Positions 24,130 through 32,005 of a stretch of 58,138 bases of DNA are shown here, piece by piece (position 1 is the stretch's first letter; the number at the start of each line of letters is the position of its first letter). Below the pieces are notes generated by a model that was not told the origin of the DNA, did no database searches, and saw nothing but the letters and a program-made list of their open reading frames with translations. The position numbers and the translations under genes are program-made. This stretch comes from Pseudomonadota bacterium (GTDB taxonomy: Bacteria > Pseudomonadota > Alphaproteobacteria > Rhizobiales > Devosiaceae), in contig JAEYTY010000028.1 of assembly GCA_023433775.1 (NCBI GenBank), positions 1-58,138 on the forward strand. The letters run 5' to 3'.

Positions 24130-24873
24130 CTAATTGTTCGTGCTCTGATCAGCCAGGCGCTTCGAATAGCGGTCTTGGCTGCGGGAAAGGTGGTCGCGCA
24201 TGGCCTCGCGGGCGGCGCCGGCGTCCTGCGCCGAAATGGCCTTCAATATTTTGCGGTGCTCTTCATGCAGGCCCGCCTGATATTCATAGGTCAGCACGCT
24301 TTCCGTGCCCCATGGTGAGGCGATGTCGCAGGGAATGGTGCGGCTCCCCAGGGAATCGAGCACCTCGATGTAAAAGGGATTGTTGGTGGCCGCGCCAATG
24401 GCGCGGTGGAACGCAAAGTCCGTCCGCCCCGTCGGGCTGCCGACGGTCAGCAGGCGTCCGAATTCGTTCCAGGCCTCAAGAATGGCCGCTTCCTGGCTGG
24501 CGCTGCGGCGCTGGGCGGCGAGCCCGGCAGACTCGATCTCGATGCCCATGCGCACTTCAAGCACATTGAGCGCCACGGAAATCCTGTTCGAACCTTCGCC
24601 ACCGATAGCAGAGAAGGCCGAGCTGGCATTGGCCATGACGAAAAGCCCCGCACCCTGTCGCGACTGCACGAGGCCATCAGCAGCCAGCGCTGCAATTGCC
24701 TCGCGCACCACTGTGCGGCTGACCCCGAAATGGGCCGTCAGTTGGCCTTCGGTCGGCAGCTTTGCGCCGGGGGGGAACTCCCCGGCGCCGATGCGACGAC
24801 GCAAAGCGTCGACGACCATATCGGCCAGCTTGGGCTTTCGGATCGCGGGAGAAGCGATGTGGGTCAGCGACAT
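24130..24873 (-). CDS. FadR-type GntR regulator of the uronate operon
   Basis: This 247-aa protein has a winged-helix domain (residues 12-75, with GEFPPGAKLPTEGQLTAHFG and VSRTVVREAIAAL) and a C-terminal FCD domain (about 95-235) with the usual acidic and histidine ligand positions. ATG 24873 shares a base with the dctM stop codon, so the regulator is encoded inside the operon it presumably controls. Regulators of this type in uronate operons respond to sugar acids. A candidate operator (CATACAA-N11-TTGTATG) lies upstream of dctP, and a half-site lies by uxuA. Confidence 0.9.
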   Translation of the reverse strand: MSLTHIASPAIRKPKLADMVVDALRRRIGAGEFPPGAKLPTEGQLTAHFGVSRTVVREAIAALAADGLVQSRQGAGLFVMANASSAFSAIGGEGSNRISVALNVLEVRMGIEIESAGLAAQRRSASQEAAILEAWNEFGRLLTVGSPTGRTDFAFHRAIGAATNNPFYIEVLDSLGSRTIPCDIASPWGTESVLTYEYQAGLHEEHRKILKAISAQDAGAAREAMRDHLSRSQDRYSKRLADQSTNN

Positions 24874-26159
24874 CACGAACCCCGGAAGAGACCCGGCAGC
24901 CAAAGGGACAAGGCAGGAATGTAAGTCACAAGACCAAGCACGATGATGCCGGCCGTGTAGAACGGCCAGATGCTGCGCATGGCCTGCCAAACCGAGATTT
25001 TGCCCACCGCGGCAGCCACGAACTGCACCGGCCCAAGGGGTGGTGTATTCAGCCCGATGCCGAGATTGAGGATCATGATCACGCCGAAATGCACGGGATC
25101 GACGCCAAAGGCCGTGACCATGGGCAGGAAGATCGGCGTGGTGATGATGATCAGCGGCCCCATATCCATGAAGGTGCCAAGCAGGAGCAGCACAATATTG
25201 ATCATCAGCAGCACCATCAGCGGATCCGACGTCAGTCGTCCGATTGCTTCGGTGAGGATTGGCGCGACCTGAAGATAGGCCATCAGCCAGCCAAAGGATG
25301 CCGCCGCGCCAATGATAAACAGCACCATGGCCGTGGTGCGCACAGCACCGGTCACGCAGTGGACAAACTCGCTCCAGCTCATCGAGCGATAGACCAGCAA
25401 CGTCACGAGGAACGCGTAGATAACCGCGATGCAGGAGCTTTCCGAAGCCGTGAAAATGCCTGAGCGCACACCGCCGAAAATGATGGCGATGAGCAGCAGG
25501 CCCGGGATCGAAATCAGGAAGTACTGGAAAGCCCGGGAAAAGCCCGGGAATGGCTCGGTGGGATAGCCACGCTTACGGGCAACGATATAGGCGGTGATCA
25601 TCAACGCCACGGCCAAAAGCAGGCCTGGGATGACACCGGCTGTGAACAGATCGGCGATGGAAATGCGGCCGCCGCCAGACAGGGAATAGATGATCATGTT
25701 GTGGCTGGGCGGGAGCAACAGGGCGATCAGCGCAGCCATGGAGGTGACATTGACCGCATAGTCGGCGCCATAACCACGCTCTTTCATCTGCGGGATCATG
25801 ATGCCGCCCACCGCCGCCGCTTCGGCAACAGCCGAGCCGGAAATGCCGCCAAACAGCGTCGAGGCGAGAATATTGACCTGGCCCAGGCCACCGCGCACAT
25901 GCCCGATGACCGAGCCGGCAAAAGCGATAATCCGCGCAGCAATGCCGCCGCGCATCATCAGGTCACCGGCAAAGATGAAGAAGGGGATTGCCATCAGCGT
26001 GAAGGCCGAGACACCCGAATTGAGCTGCTGGAACACCACAACCGGAGGGCGACCAAGATAGGTAACGGTCACAAGGCTGGCGATGCCAAGGCAGAATGAA
26101 ATGGGGGTGCCGATGACCATCAGCACGGCAAATGTGCCGAAAAGAATCCAGTATTCCAT
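24873..26159 (-). CDS. TRAP transporter large permease (DctM type)
   Basis: This 428-aa protein is strongly hydrophobic with about 12-13 transmembrane helices and the TRAP large-subunit landmarks: GGISGSAVAEAAAVGGIMIP near residue 107, then LLLPPSHNMIIYS, and a C-terminal LNLGIGLNTPPLG. It catalyses sodium-driven uptake together with the small permease and the periplasmic binding protein. Genes for all three subunits lie in order, and the GntR regulator follows with a one-base overlap. The cargo is probably a uronate or unsaturated uronate, judging from kduI-kduD in the same operon. Confidence 0.93.
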   Translation of the reverse strand: MEYWILFGTFAVLMVIGTPISFCLGIASLVTVTYLGRPPVVVFQQLNSGVSAFTLMAIPFFIFAGDLMMRGGIAARIIAFAGSVIGHVRGGLGQVNILASTLFGGISGSAVAEAAAVGGIMIPQMKERGYGADYAVNVTSMAALIALLLPPSHNMIIYSLSGGGRISIADLFTAGVIPGLLLAVALMITAYIVARKRGYPTEPFPGFSRAFQYFLISIPGLLLIAIIFGGVRSGIFTASESSCIAVIYAFLVTLLVYRSMSWSEFVHCVTGAVRTTAMVLFIIGAAASFGWLMAYLQVAPILTEAIGRLTSDPLMVLLMINIVLLLLGTFMDMGPLIIITTPIFLPMVTAFGVDPVHFGVIMILNLGIGLNTPPLGPVQFVAAAVGKISVWQAMRSIWPFYTAGIIVLGLVTYIPALSLWLPGLFRGS

Positions 26160-26164
26160 AAGCG

Positions 26165-26692
26165 TCAGGCCTCGGTGATCGTGGGTTCGATGACTGTTTC
26201 GTCCACTGGCATTCCCAGCAGACGCTGAACGGAGCGCTCAAGCGTGAACAGGCACATCAGGACACCCGAAACGATGATGGGCAGGTAGGTAAAGGTCTGC
26301 GGCAGGCCGAGAACCGGAATGCGAACAGACCAGCCGCGCAGCGCCAGGCTGCCGCCGAAAAAGATCATACCCGCGGCGAAAGCGAAGATTGCGATGTCGC
26401 TGATGCCGCGCAGCCAGGGCTTTGCGCTCGATGGCAACACATAGAGGAGAACATCGAACCCCATGTGAAAGCGCTCTCGCACCCCGACAGCAGCGCCGAG
26501 GAAAATGAACCAGGTCATGATCATGATTGAGCCCGCCTCCGTCCAGGACGGCGAGCTATTGATCACAAACCGCATGAACACCTGATAGGCGACGATCACT
26601 GTCATGGCGACAAGACCGATCCCGGCCAGCCAGAGCGCAAGTGTCGACAGCTTGCTGAGCAGGTCACTTACCCGCTGGAGCCAGTTTCTCAC
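26165..26692 (-). CDS. TRAP transporter small permease (DctQ type)
   Basis: This 175-aa protein has four transmembrane helices and the DctQ pattern MRFVINSSPSWTEAGSIMIM, with the conserved Trp and Glu in the second helix. It starts at GTG 26692 with GGAGG 8 nt upstream and ends 5 nt before the large permease gene. A 25-nt GC-rich hairpin separates it from the binding-protein gene, which is usual where the binding protein must be made in excess over the membrane subunits. Confidence 0.92.
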   Translation of the reverse strand: MRNWLQRVSDLLSKLSTLALWLAGIGLVAMTVIVAYQVFMRFVINSSPSWTEAGSIMIMTWFIFLGAAVGVRERFHMGFDVLLYVLPSSAKPWLRGISDIAIFAFAAGMIFFGGSLALRGWSVRIPVLGLPQTFTYLPIIVSGVLMCLFTLERSVQRLLGMPVDETVIEPTITEA

Positions 26693-26717
26693 CGACCGAT
26701 CCTCCTCAAAAGGAATC

Positions 26718-26742
26718 CGGGCCGGCCAGAGGCCGACCCGGT
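26718..26742 (-). other. Intercistronic hairpin between dctP and dctQ genes
   Basis: CCGGGCCGGCC (26718-26728) pairs over its full 11 bp, including one G-U pair in the minus-strand RNA, with GGCCGACCCGG (26732-26742) across a 3-nt loop. No T-tract follows. Such stems after the first gene usually protect the upstream message from 3' decay or cause partial termination. Confidence 0.65.
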
Positions 26743-26751
26743 GCGTTTCAC

Positions 26752-27732
26752 TTAGCCTTCTGTGGCCTGGATACGGGCAACCAGATCCTGCAGTTCCGGA
26801 TCGGTGACATACTTCTCGTAGACGGGCTTCATCGCTTCGATGAAGGGAGCCTTGTCAACTTCGTTGATGGTTGCGCCAAGGGCTTCAACAGCAGCCTTGG
26901 ACTCAACTTCCTTGGCGGTCCAGAGCTCGCGCTGCTTGGCAACCGATTCCTTGGCGGCTTCGCGCATGGCGGCCTGATCCTCGGGGGTGAGGCCGTCCCA
27001 GACGATCTTGGACACGACCAGAACTTCCGGAACCATCAGGTGCTCGTCGAGCGAGTAAAACTTGGCAACTTCGGCATGGCCGGCAGTGTCATAGCTCGGG
27101 TAGTTGTTTTCAGCGCCGTCGATAACGCCGGTCTGGATGCCCGAATAGACTTCACCATAGGGCATCGGGGTAGCGTTGCCGCCCAGGGCGGCGACCATGT
27201 CAACGAAGATATCCGAGCCCATGACGCGGAACTTCATGCCTTCCATGTCAGCCAGAGTATTGATCGGCTTCTGGCTGTTGTAGAACGAACGGGCACCGCC
27301 ATCGTAGAAGGCCAGCGCGACAACATCCACCGCGTCAAAAGCGGCAAGGATTTCTTCGCCAATCGGGCCATCCAGCACATTGTGGAAGTGTTCGGCCGAG
27401 CGGAAAATGTATGGCAGCTGCGTGACAGTTGCCTTCGGAACCTGCGTGCCGAAAGCGCCGATCGAAATACGGTTGAGATCGATCACGCCGAACTGGGTCT
27501 GCTCGATCGTATCGGCTTCCTGGCCGAGCTGGGCGGAGTGGAAAACTTCGACCGAATAACGGCCATCGGTCTTCTGGTTCAGCAGTTCACCGAAATGCTT
27601 GACCGCTTCAACGGTCGGGTAGCCATCCGGATGCGTATCGGACGAGCGCAGCACCGTCTGGGCGCTGACGGCCGATACCATGAGGGTAGCAGCAATGACG
27701 GCACCGGCCGCCAATTTAGGCAGATGAAACAT
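26752..27732 (-). CDS. TRAP transporter substrate-binding protein (DctP type)
   Basis: This 326-aa periplasmic protein has a signal peptide (residues 1-23, cleavage after VSAVSA). The mature part follows the DctP fold with LRSSDTHPDGYPTVEAVKHF, the helix-connecting KFRVMGSDIF whose Arg usually contacts the substrate carboxylate, and GVIDGAENNYPSY. ATG 27732 has GGAGGA 5 nt upstream; the open frame further up is not protein-like. It is the first gene of the uronate operon. TRAP binding proteins near kduI/kduD typically bind uronates; the exact sugar is not determined by the sequence. Confidence 0.93.
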   Translation of the reverse strand: MFHLPKLAAGAVIAATLMVSAVSAQTVLRSSDTHPDGYPTVEAVKHFGELLNQKTDGRYSVEVFHSAQLGQEADTIEQTQFGVIDLNRISIGAFGTQVPKATVTQLPYIFRSAEHFHNVLDGPIGEEILAAFDAVDVVALAFYDGGARSFYNSQKPINTLADMEGMKFRVMGSDIFVDMVAALGGNATPMPYGEVYSGIQTGVIDGAENNYPSYDTAGHAEVAKFYSLDEHLMVPEVLVVSKIVWDGLTPEDQAAMREAAKESVAKQRELWTAKEVESKAAVEALGATINEVDKAPFIEAMKPVYEKYVTDPELQDLVARIQATEG

Positions 27733-27891
27733 GGTTGTCCTCCCAAAGGTCTCCATTGGTGACCAACCGACGCTCCATGTGACGGTAGGCCACGGCGGAC
27801 CGGCAGAGCCGGCGCCGCAGGGACGAACGCCGCGCTTGCGGTCAGTCGAGCCATGGGACAAACTAGTATGGAAGAGTCAAGTTGAGGTCAA

Positions 27892-27916
27892 CATACAATC
27901 TATCAAGATTTGTATG
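27892..27916. promoter_or_regulatory. Candidate GntR operator upstream of the TRAP-kdu operon
   Basis: CATACAA (27892-27898) and TTGTATG (27910-27916) form a 7-bp inverted repeat with an 11-nt AT-rich spacer. It lies about 160 nt before the dctP ATG, in the only sizeable gap of the operon. A GntR gene within the operon is the natural candidate to bind it. Confidence 0.5.
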
Positions 27917-27944
27917 ATGACTTTTCAGGCTGGTTCGGAAACAA

Positions 27945-27972
27945 AAAAAGCCCCGGTTTCCCGGGGCTTTTT
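27945..27972. terminator. Intrinsic terminator after lpd (bidirectional)
   Basis: AAAAAGCCCCGG (27945-27956) pairs with CCGGGGCTTTTT (27961-27972) over TTTC. On the minus strand it lies 20 nt after the lpd stop and ends in a long T-tract. Confidence 0.88.
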
Positions 27973-27991
27973 GTTCAATATTCGCGACGGA

Positions 27992-29401
27992 TCAGATGTG
28001 AATTGCGCCATCGCCCAGCGCCAGAGCCGCCTCGCGGACGGCTTCCGACAGGGTGGGATGGGCATGAGTTGTGCGTGCGATGTCTTCCGATGCGCCCGAA
28101 AATTCCATCACCGTCACCAGTTCATGGATCATTTCGCCGGCATTCTTGCCTACGATATGCGCGCCGAGAACCCGGTCTGTATTCACATCGGCAAGGATTT
28201 TCACGAAACCCTGCGTTGCCAGCATCGCCTTGGCGCGGCCATTGGCGGTGAAGGGGAATTTGCCGATCTTGTATTCGATGCCTTCGGCCTTGAGCTCATC
28301 CTCGGTCTTACCGACAGAGGCGACTTCCGGATTGGTATAAACCACCGAAGGAATGGCCGTGTAGTTCACATGCCCGGCCTGGCCGGCCAGAATTTCTGCA
28401 ATGGCAATGCCTTCGTCTTCGGCCTTGTGGGCAAGCATGGGCCCAACGATGACGTCGCCGATTGCATAAATGCCATCGACAGAACTCTTGTAGTGACCAT
28501 CGACGCGCACGCGGCCACGCTCGTCGAGCGCCACGCCGACAATATCGAGCCCCAGGCCCTCGGTGAACGGCTTGCGGCCGATGGCGACCAGCGCAACATC
28601 GGCATCGAGGCTTTCCACTTCGCCACCCTTGGCGGGTTCAACGCGAACCTTGAGCGAGCCATCTTCCTGCTTGTCGATGCCCGCAACCTTGCTGGAAAGC
28701 TTGAATTCCATACCCTGCTTCTGCAGCATCCGCTGGAACTGGCGGGCAACTTCACTGTCCATGCCTGGAAGGATACGGTCGAGATATTCAACCACAGTCA
28801 CCTGCGCACCAAGGCGCGCCCAGACCGAACCAAGCTCAAGCCCGATAACGCCGGCGCCGATCACCAGCAGCTTGCCCGGCACCTTTTCGAGGCTGAGCGC
28901 ACCGGTTGAGGTGACGACTGTCTTTTCGTCAATCTCGATACCGGGGAGGCCGGCCGAAACCGAGCCCGTGGCGATGACGATGTTCTTGGTGGTGATTTCC
29001 GTCTGCGCGCCGGTCTGTGGCGTCACCAGCACCTTGCCTGCAGCCGGGATGGAGCCGATGCCGCGAAAAACGGTTATCTTGTTCTTCTTAAACAGATAAT
29101 CGACGCCACCGACATTGGATGCGACGGTTTCGGACTTGTGAGTCAGCATCTGCGGCAGGTTCAGCTTGGGCGCAGGAATGTCGATCCCGAGCGCCTTGAA
29201 GCCGTGGCCGGCCTCTTCAAACAGTTCCGAGGCATGAAGCAATGCCTTGGAGGGAATGCAGCCGATATTGAGGCAGGTGCCGCCCAGCGTGGCCCATTTC
29301 TCGACGACCGCAACCTTCATGCCCAGCTGCGCTGCACGAATGGCGCAGACATAGCCGCCCGGGCCTGAGCCGATAATGGTGAGGTCGAATTGGTCTGCCA
29401 T
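27992..29401 (-). CDS. lpd: Dihydrolipoyl dehydrogenase (E3)
   Basis: This 469-aa flavoprotein has the N-terminal FAD-binding GSGPGG (11-16), the redox-active disulfide in GGTCLNIGCIPSK (C43 and C48), an NAD-binding GAGVIGLELGS, and the C-terminal HAHPTLSE with the catalytic His-Glu pair. It reoxidises the lipoyl arm of the 2-oxoglutarate dehydrogenase complex and possibly of other 2-oxoacid complexes. It lies on the same strand as sucAB but is separated from sucB by four small genes, so it may have its own promoter in the 177-nt gap upstream. An intrinsic terminator follows. Confidence 0.96.
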   Translation of the reverse strand: MADQFDLTIIGSGPGGYVCAIRAAQLGMKVAVVEKWATLGGTCLNIGCIPSKALLHASELFEEAGHGFKALGIDIPAPKLNLPQMLTHKSETVASNVGGVDYLFKKNKITVFRGIGSIPAAGKVLVTPQTGAQTEITTKNIVIATGSVSAGLPGIEIDEKTVVTSTGALSLEKVPGKLLVIGAGVIGLELGSVWARLGAQVTVVEYLDRILPGMDSEVARQFQRMLQKQGMEFKLSSKVAGIDKQEDGSLKVRVEPAKGGEVESLDADVALVAIGRKPFTEGLGLDIVGVALDERGRVRVDGHYKSSVDGIYAIGDVIVGPMLAHKAEDEGIAIAEILAGQAGHVNYTAIPSVVYTNPEVASVGKTEDELKAEGIEYKIGKFPFTANGRAKAMLATQGFVKILADVNTDRVLGAHIVGKNAGEMIHELVTVMEFSGASEDIARTTHAHPTLSEAVREAALALGDGAIHI

Positions 29402-29578
29402 GATGGATGCCTCGAAATCTTCGATAATGCTGACGCGCTGCCGCTGGCCACGCAGTGTATATCTAGTGCGACGGGTATGAATAAACTACCGCCGCTGACG
29501 GCATGGACCCATGCCGCCGCGGGGCAAAGCGATACACCACCAGCACAATTGCGGCAACGCGCCCTTCGGCTAAGGCCG

Positions 29579-29968
29579 CTAGAAAGCAACCCCGACAAAC
29601 ATTACCAAGAGACCAATGGCCGAGATGGTCCAGATTCCTGAACGTAGGAACCGGATGTCGATGAAATAGGCTGGCAGGTAGAAAAGACGGGACCAGAACC
29701 AGATATGGGCGCCCCATTGCGTGAGCCCATCGGAGCGGCCCGAGAGTTCGGTCGCCACCGCAAGCGCGATAAACACCGCATAGGTCTCAAGAAAATTGCT
29801 GAGAGCGCGCTGACCGCGCACGGTCCACTTGTTGGGTTCGCGCTCATTATCCCTTTGGCTGCCAGCGAATTCCACGCCGTAATCCATGCGATAAAGCGTG
29901 GACTGGACGACAAGGTAGAGGAACGTCAAGGCGACGCTCCAGATCAGATAGGTCAGTTCAATGCTCAT
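29579..29968 (-). CDS. MAPEG family membrane protein
   Basis: This 129-aa protein has four transmembrane helices and the MAPEG-type pattern: an Arg- and Asn-rich loop (QRDNEREPNKWTVRGQRAL), then the helix with SNFLETYAVFIALAVA, and ARG/aromatic-rich later loops. Eukaryotic MAPEG members are glutathione-dependent membrane enzymes; bacterial ones are largely uncharacterised. It lies between a secreted protein gene and lpd in the block inserted after sucB. The gap to lpd (177 nt) has no clear features beyond ordinary sequence. Confidence 0.85.
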   Translation of the reverse strand: MSIELTYLIWSVALTFLYLVVQSTLYRMDYGVEFAGSQRDNEREPNKWTVRGQRALSNFLETYAVFIALAVATELSGRSDGLTQWGAHIWFWSRLFYLPAYFIDIRFLRSGIWTISAIGLLVMFVGVAF

Positions 29969-30015
29969 GGGACGCTCCTCTGTATCACCTGTAACGCAGC
30001 GCGGAAGCGGCTGGT

Positions 30016-30516
30016 TCAGCTGGTCTCACAACCACTTAGCGAGAAAACCTCGCCGGGGTCCACCTCCATCTCAAACTCGCTTTGGCGATAGGAGGAGTAC
30101 CAGATGGCCGAGCGAAGGCGCGGGAGCAGCACTTGCCGGGGAGCCGGGCCCTGCAGGTTCTCCGGCATCCGTTCAATGCCCTTGTCGGTGAGCACATAGA
30201 CTGTTGGATTTTCGCCCTCGAGGAAGCTGCATGGCTGTTCAGTGCTGCCAGATTCGCAAGGTCCTTCAATGGTATAGATCGGCGTCGAATATCCATTGGG
30301 CCAATAGACCGAGCCGGTCAGGGTGACACCGGCATCGAGTTCAAAGTCGAACTCGGCGGTCTTGTTGGCCGGGCCGTGATGCTGAAGGGGGTGGAAGCGG
30401 AGGGTCCAGCCGCCACTTGACTGGGTGTAAATGGCGTTCTCAAACCGGCATTCCGCGCCAGTTGCGCCGGCTGTCATGGCCAGTGAAATCGTCAGTGCTG
30501 CAAAGGCTTTGATCAT
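30016..30516 (-). CDS. Secreted protein of unknown function, 166 aa
   Basis: A signal peptide (residues 1-20, ending AGATGA) precedes a mature protein with four cysteines (C23, in GPCES, in QPCSFLEG and in SGCETS), so two disulfides are possible in the periplasm. The fold looks beta-rich. I recognise no family. ATG 30516 has an excellent ribosome-binding site (GGAGG). It sits with another small exported protein gene between the SDR and the MAPEG gene, all on the same strand as the TCA-cycle genes but unrelated to them by sequence. Confidence 0.75.
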   Translation of the reverse strand: MIKAFAALTISLAMTAGATGAECRFENAIYTQSSGGWTLRFHPLQHHGPANKTAEFDFELDAGVTLTGSVYWPNGYSTPIYTIEGPCESGSTEQPCSFLEGENPTVYVLTDKGIERMPENLQGPAPRQVLLPRLRSAIWYSSYRQSEFEMEVDPGEVFSLSGCETS

Positions 30517-30585
30517 GCCAACCTCCTGAATTTACAGGAGGATATGGCGCAAGATGCAGCACCGCCAACCCGCATTGAGGGGTGA

Positions 30586-31035
30586 TCAGGAGGCGGAAAT
30601 TTCCTGGGCGCGTTTCAGTGGGCCGGAAAGCTGCACGTCGATGTCGAGGGCGCCGGTTTCGATCTGTTCTAGGAAGGAACGGCAGAAGACGTTCTTGTCC
30701 GAGGCGGCATTATAGGCCGACATGATCTGGCTGCCGCCATAGGTTTCGGCGGCCTGACGCTGGCCCGGCTCGCCGCCGCCTAGGCGGTCGATAACGCGGT
30801 CGGCGAGGTCCAAGTAACTGATATTCCTCAGATACCAGTTTTCCGACGCGGTCTTGTAGGCCGGGTCCAGGCCCGTGGTTTCGTAGCAATGGGTGGTCAT
30901 GACATCGACAATGGCCTGCGAGCCGTGGAAGGCCATGAGCTCGCCAACAAGAGCCGGATCTGGCGCGAGGTCCTGAGCCGTCGCGGGCAAACCGAGGCAG
31001 GCCCATGTCGCAATCAGCACGCCAAATTTACGCAA
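30586..31035 (-). CDS. Secreted protein of unknown function, 149 aa
   Basis: The mature part begins after a signal peptide ending GLPATAQ and is mostly alpha-helical, with two cysteines (THCYETT and VFCRSF) that could pair. No family is recognised. The start is uncertain: TTG 31035 has GGAG 7 nt upstream and gives a compact signal peptide, while TTG 31077 adds 14 polar residues and overlaps a small hairpin. Together with the neighbouring exported protein it forms a pair of unknown periplasmic proteins. A perfect 19-nt palindrome lies 45 nt upstream of the chosen start. Confidence 0.65.
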   Translation of the reverse strand: MRKFGVLIATWACLGLPATAQDLAPDPALVGELMAFHGSQAIVDVMTTHCYETTGLDPAYKTASENWYLRNISYLDLADRVIDRLGGGEPGQRQAAETYGGSQIMSAYNAASDKNVFCRSFLEQIETGALDIDVQLSGPLKRAQEISAS

Positions 31036-31079
31036 TACATCACTCCACACATGTGCATTTCCCTCGTTTGAGGGCAATT

Positions 31080-31098
31080 CGCTAACAGACTGTTAGCG
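31080..31098. promoter_or_regulatory. Perfect 9-bp-arm palindrome, possible operator
   Basis: CGCTAACAG, a single central A, then CTGTTAGCG form a perfect 19-nt palindrome in the 147-nt gap between the SDR gene and the secreted protein gene. The near-zero loop makes a DNA-binding site more likely than an RNA hairpin. No adjacent regulator gene is present to assign it to. Confidence 0.45.
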
Positions 31099-31182
31099 TC
31101 GACCCGCGCGCAAAGGTGAATCTGCGCATTAAGGGCTGCGCGAAGCGAGAACAGGAAAATGCGGCAAAGCGATGATCGGGAT

Positions 31183-31941
31183 TTAGGCCTGAATCGCACG
31201 CCCGCCGGTGACCGAGATCGAGGTGCCGGTCGTATAGGCGGAGCTATCCGAGATGAGCCACATTATCGCCTCGGCAACATCACGCGCCTTGCCCGCACGC
31301 TGCATGGGGACAGTCGAGGCCAGACGGCTTGCCCGGTCGGGATCGCCGCCGGAGGCATGGATATCGGTTTCGATGATGCCGGGACGAACACTGTTGACCC
31401 GAATGCCTTCGGTCGCGACTTCCAGCGCGAGTCCAACGGTGAAACTGTCGATGGCGCCCTTGGCGGCGGCATAGTCGACATAGGTGTTGGCGCCACCCAG
31501 TTTGGCCGCCGCAGAGGTGAGGTTGACGATGCTGCCGCCCTGCCCGCCGTGGGCAGTGGACATGCGCCGCACGGCTTCGCGCGCGCAGAGGATGGAGCCA
31601 TAGACATTGACCGAGAACATGCGCTCAAGGCGCTCCAGGGTCATGTCTTCGACCCGCGCGGCGACATCGACGACGCCGGCATTGTTGACCAGCCCGACAA
31701 GCGGACCGAGCGTGTCTGCGGCGGCAAAGATGTGTTCAATGTCGGCGGGCCTGGCGACGTCGCCCTGAACGACAAGCGCCCTGCCCCCTCGGACGACGAT
31801 ATCGGCGCAAACGGCATTGGCCGCCGCTTCATTGCCGGCATAGTTGACCACGACGGCATAGCCCTGTTCGGCAGCCAGCAGCGCCGTGGCTGCCCCGATG
31901 CCGCGCGAACCACCCGTGACGACGACAACACCCTTGTTCAT
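31183..31941 (-). CDS. Short-chain dehydrogenase/reductase, substrate unknown
   Basis: This 252-aa classical SDR has the cofactor motif TGGSRGIG (9-16), NNAG (86-89) and catalytic S143, Y157 and K161. The residues after the second beta strand (VVNYAGNEA) do not give a strong cue for NADP versus NAD. It resembles glucose-1-dehydrogenase-like and 3-oxoacyl-reductase-like SDRs, a large group in which substrate cannot be inferred. It begins 64 nt after sucB behind a terminator-like hairpin, so it is probably not in the sucAB unit. Confidence 0.85.
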   Translation of the reverse strand: MNKGVVVVTGGSRGIGAATALLAAEQGYAVVVNYAGNEAAANAVCADIVVRGGRALVVQGDVARPADIEHIFAAADTLGPLVGLVNNAGVVDVAARVEDMTLERLERMFSVNVYGSILCAREAVRRMSTAHGGQGGSIVNLTSAAAKLGGANTYVDYAAAKGAIDSFTVGLALEVATEGIRVNSVRPGIIETDIHASGGDPDRASRLASTVPMQRAGKARDVAEAIMWLISDSSAYTTGTSISVTGGRAIQA

Positions 31942-31959
31942 CGCATCCCCCCCCTAACG

Positions 31960-31984
31960 AAAAGAGCCGGAGCAATGCCCCGGC
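31960..31984 (-). terminator. Terminator after sucB
   Basis: GCCGG (31966-31970) pairs with CCGGC (31980-31984), extended inward by GC/GC across one mismatch. On the minus strand it is followed by CTCTTTT. It lies 22 nt after the sucB stop codon. Confidence 0.6.
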
Positions 31985-32005
31985 CCGTTTGATCTGATGT
32001 GCCGA

